Shown here piece by piece: positions 6,458-7,503 of a stretch of 7,503 nt of DNA. The position numbers and the translations under genes are program-made. The DNA comes from G020348385 sp964580235 (GTDB taxonomy: Bacteria > Acidobacteriota > Aminicenantia > Aminicenantales > Aminicenantaceae), in contig CAZOJY010000144.1 in NCBI GenBank assembly GCA_964580235.1, positions 1 to 7,503 of the forward strand. The letters are read 5' to 3'. The notes beneath the pieces are model-generated. The model worked only from the letters and a program-made list of their open reading frames with translations. It was not told the DNA's origin and did no database searches. Position 1 is the stretch's first letter. Each line of letters opens with the position of its first letter.

Positions 6458-6656
6458 AAGTGGTCATAAAAACCTTTGTTTTACGAGGAAAAAAGTTTAT
6501 TAATTGTCTGAAAATAATAGAAATAACTAAAAGATAAACCGGCCTCTGAAACAAAAGAATTTGTGATCAATGTGTGACTGAAAGAATAAAATCACAGGTA
6601 AGGGAAAGTGCGGTTTATAGGACTAGACAGACAACTGTAAACCATGTAATTTGAAT

Positions 6657-6670
6657 ATTGAATATTCAAT
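6657..6670. promoter_or_regulatory. Palindrome upstream of the ATPase gene, candidate operator
   Basis: ATTGAATATTCAAT is a perfect 14-bp palindrome ending 20 bp before the ATPase start codon, and a further TTGAATA directly before it makes a partial direct repeat. The position fits an operator, but the region is AT-rich, so chance is possible. A clear promoter is not visible: the best candidate pairs TAGACA at 6624 with AT-rich hexamers near 6645-6652 and is weak. Confidence 0.4.
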
Positions 6671-6690
6671 TAGCAAGAAATGAGGTTTTT

Positions 6691-7503
6691 ATGATTAAGC
6701 GGACTCTGGAAAAAAAACTGAAAAATGCAGCAAATCAATTCCCCGTTGTCACCCTAACCGGACCACGGCAATCCGGAAAAACAACATTGGTCAGAGCTGT
6801 TTTCGAACATTCCGATTATGTATCTCTTGAGCTTCCAGATCAACGCACCTTTGCCTTGGAGGATCCTCGAGGTTTTCTCGATCAGTTTAGAGGCCCTGTA
6901 GTCCTGGACGAAATACAGAGAGCGCCCGACCTTTTTTCATACATTCAGGTCGCTGTTGATAGTCGCCCTAATAAAACAGGGCAATTTATACTGACCGGCT
7001 CCCAGAATTTCCTGCTCCTTCAGAGCATATCACAATCCTTGGCCGGCAGGTGTGCCGTGCTTCATCTCCTGCCGTTCTCTTTGGCTGAGCTGATGGGAAG
7101 GACGCCTCTCTCATTTGATATTTTAGGTAGGGCCCTATCCAAAAAGTCAGTGCCGCCCAAGTTGGATTTGTTGGAGACCTTATTCACAGGATTTTACCCG
7201 CGTATTCACGACATGAACCTTCCTCCCTATGAATGGTTGGCAGACTATTACCAGACCTATTTGGAGAGAGATGTCAGAACCGTGCTCAATGTAGGAGACA
7301 TCGAATCATTTGGCAGGTTTATTCGGCTTTGTGCGGGTCGGAGCGGGCAACTTCTTAACCTTTCCGGGCTTGCTTCAGACTGTGGCATCTCACATACAAC
7401 AGCCAAAAGGTGGATATCCGTTCTTGAGGCGAGCTTTGTTATAATTCTTCTACGGCCTCACCATCAAAACTTTGGCAAACGCCTCATTAAAAGCCCCAAA
7501 CTC
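6691..7503 (+). CDS. AAA_14/DUF4143 family ATPase, 3' end outside window
   Basis: The frame is open from ATG 6691 to the window edge (271 residues) with no stop. The N-terminal half is a P-loop ATPase: Walker A GPRQSGKTT (24-32), Walker B VVLDEIQ (70-76) with D73-E74, and a sensor-like LTGSQNF (101-107) followed by AGR (118-120). The second half matches the DUF4143 region: YYQTYLERDVR (187-197) and a winged-helix-like segment LLNLSGLASDCGISHTTAKRWISVLEASFVI (221-251), probably DNA-binding. Family members are usually about 380-420 residues, so roughly 110-150 residues are missing off the edge. The start is supported by GAGG at 6682-6685. These ATPases are common in multiple copies in anaerobic bacteria and archaea, and their biological role is poorly defined; some are suspected to be accessory or mobile-associated. 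The cytoplasmic ATPase call is firm, the function is not. Confidence 0.92.
   Translation, partial: MIKRTLEKKLKNAANQFPVVTLTGPRQSGKTTLVRAVFEHSDYVSLELPDQRTFALEDPRGFLDQFRGPVVLDEIQRAPDLFSYIQVAVDSRPNKTGQFILTGSQNFLLLQSISQSLAGRCAVLHLLPFSLAELMGRTPLSFDILGRALSKKSVPPKLDLLETLFTGFYPRIHDMNLPPYEWLADYYQTYLERDVRTVLNVGDIESFGRFIRLCAGRSGQLLNLSGLASDCGISHTTAKRWISVLEASFVIILLRPHHQNFGKRLIKSPKL

Larger units (their letters stand above)
6186..6690. other. Gene-poor intergenic stretch between the arsenic cassette and the ATPase
   Basis: About 500 bp lie between the minus-strand arsenic promoter and the plus-strand ATPase start. No ORF here gives a protein I recognise. A plus-strand frame at 6179-6370 has implausible composition. 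A minus-strand frame open from 6401 looks protein-like only if an 8-base homopolymer at 6264-6271 is read as seven bases. The second half (about 6460-6690) is markedly AT-rich. Visible structures are two hairpins at 6418-6457 and a palindrome at 6657-6670. No tRNA, terminator with a T tract, or insertion-sequence end was seen. Confidence 0.6.

Noticed and set aside
6534..6618. Inverted pair ATAAACCG (6534-6541) and CGGTTTAT (6611-6618)
   Set aside because: Only 8 bp spaced about 70 bp apart in AT-rich DNA, readily expected by chance; no mobile-element features between them.

Overview
The window looks like ordinary bacterial chromosome with moderate GC, tightly packed genes and short operons, followed by a more accessory-looking right half. 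The gene set is an HD-GYP signalling protein, a stand-alone isomerase of the transaldolase/PGI-fusion type, ArsM with a cysteine-containing AbrB-type partner, and an AAA_14/DUF4143 ATPase. It suits an anaerobic or sediment bacterium, for example Desulfobacterota, Acidobacteria-like or Aminicenantes-like lineages. No marker in the window settles the taxonomy, and this placement is inference.

Left block (1-4500, all +). A helical-repeat (HEAT-like) protein, cut by the window edge, overlaps the next gene by 17 bp. That gene encodes an HD-GYP phosphodiesterase-type protein with its motif residues intact. A 71-bp gap to the preferred next start (47 bp to an earlier, less likely ATG) holds a hairpin and a possible promoter. 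It is followed by a ribulose-phosphate 3-epimerase-like gene in which one metal-ligand His appears replaced by Gln. Next comes a 554-residue glucose-6-phosphate isomerase that resembles the C-terminal half of bifunctional transaldolase/PGI proteins. The last two genes form a sugar-phosphate pair.

Junction (4501-4984). Directly after the isomerase lies a 112-codon ORF. It resembles only the extreme C-terminal extracytoplasmic tail of a family-39 (PMT-type) glycosyltransferase, with no membrane domain nearby. It is probably the remnant of a larger gene and marks a rearrangement breakpoint. A further 131 bp hold nothing I recognise.

Arsenic cassette (4985-6185, all -). A near-consensus sigma70 promoter drives a small AbrB/SpoVT-type DNA-binding protein rich in paired cysteines, then arsM (arsenite S-adenosylmethionine methyltransferase, TTG start with a strong ribosome binding site). 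A perfect inverted repeat with 10-bp arms overlaps the -10 box, which is a classic repressor-site layout. No ArsR is present, so the AbrB-type protein is a candidate regulator.

Right end (6186-7503). About 500 bp without a convincing gene contain two adjacent small hairpins and a 14-bp palindrome. An AAA_14/DUF4143 ATPase follows on the + strand and runs off the window end. I see no tRNA, rRNA, CRISPR array, transposase or integrase.
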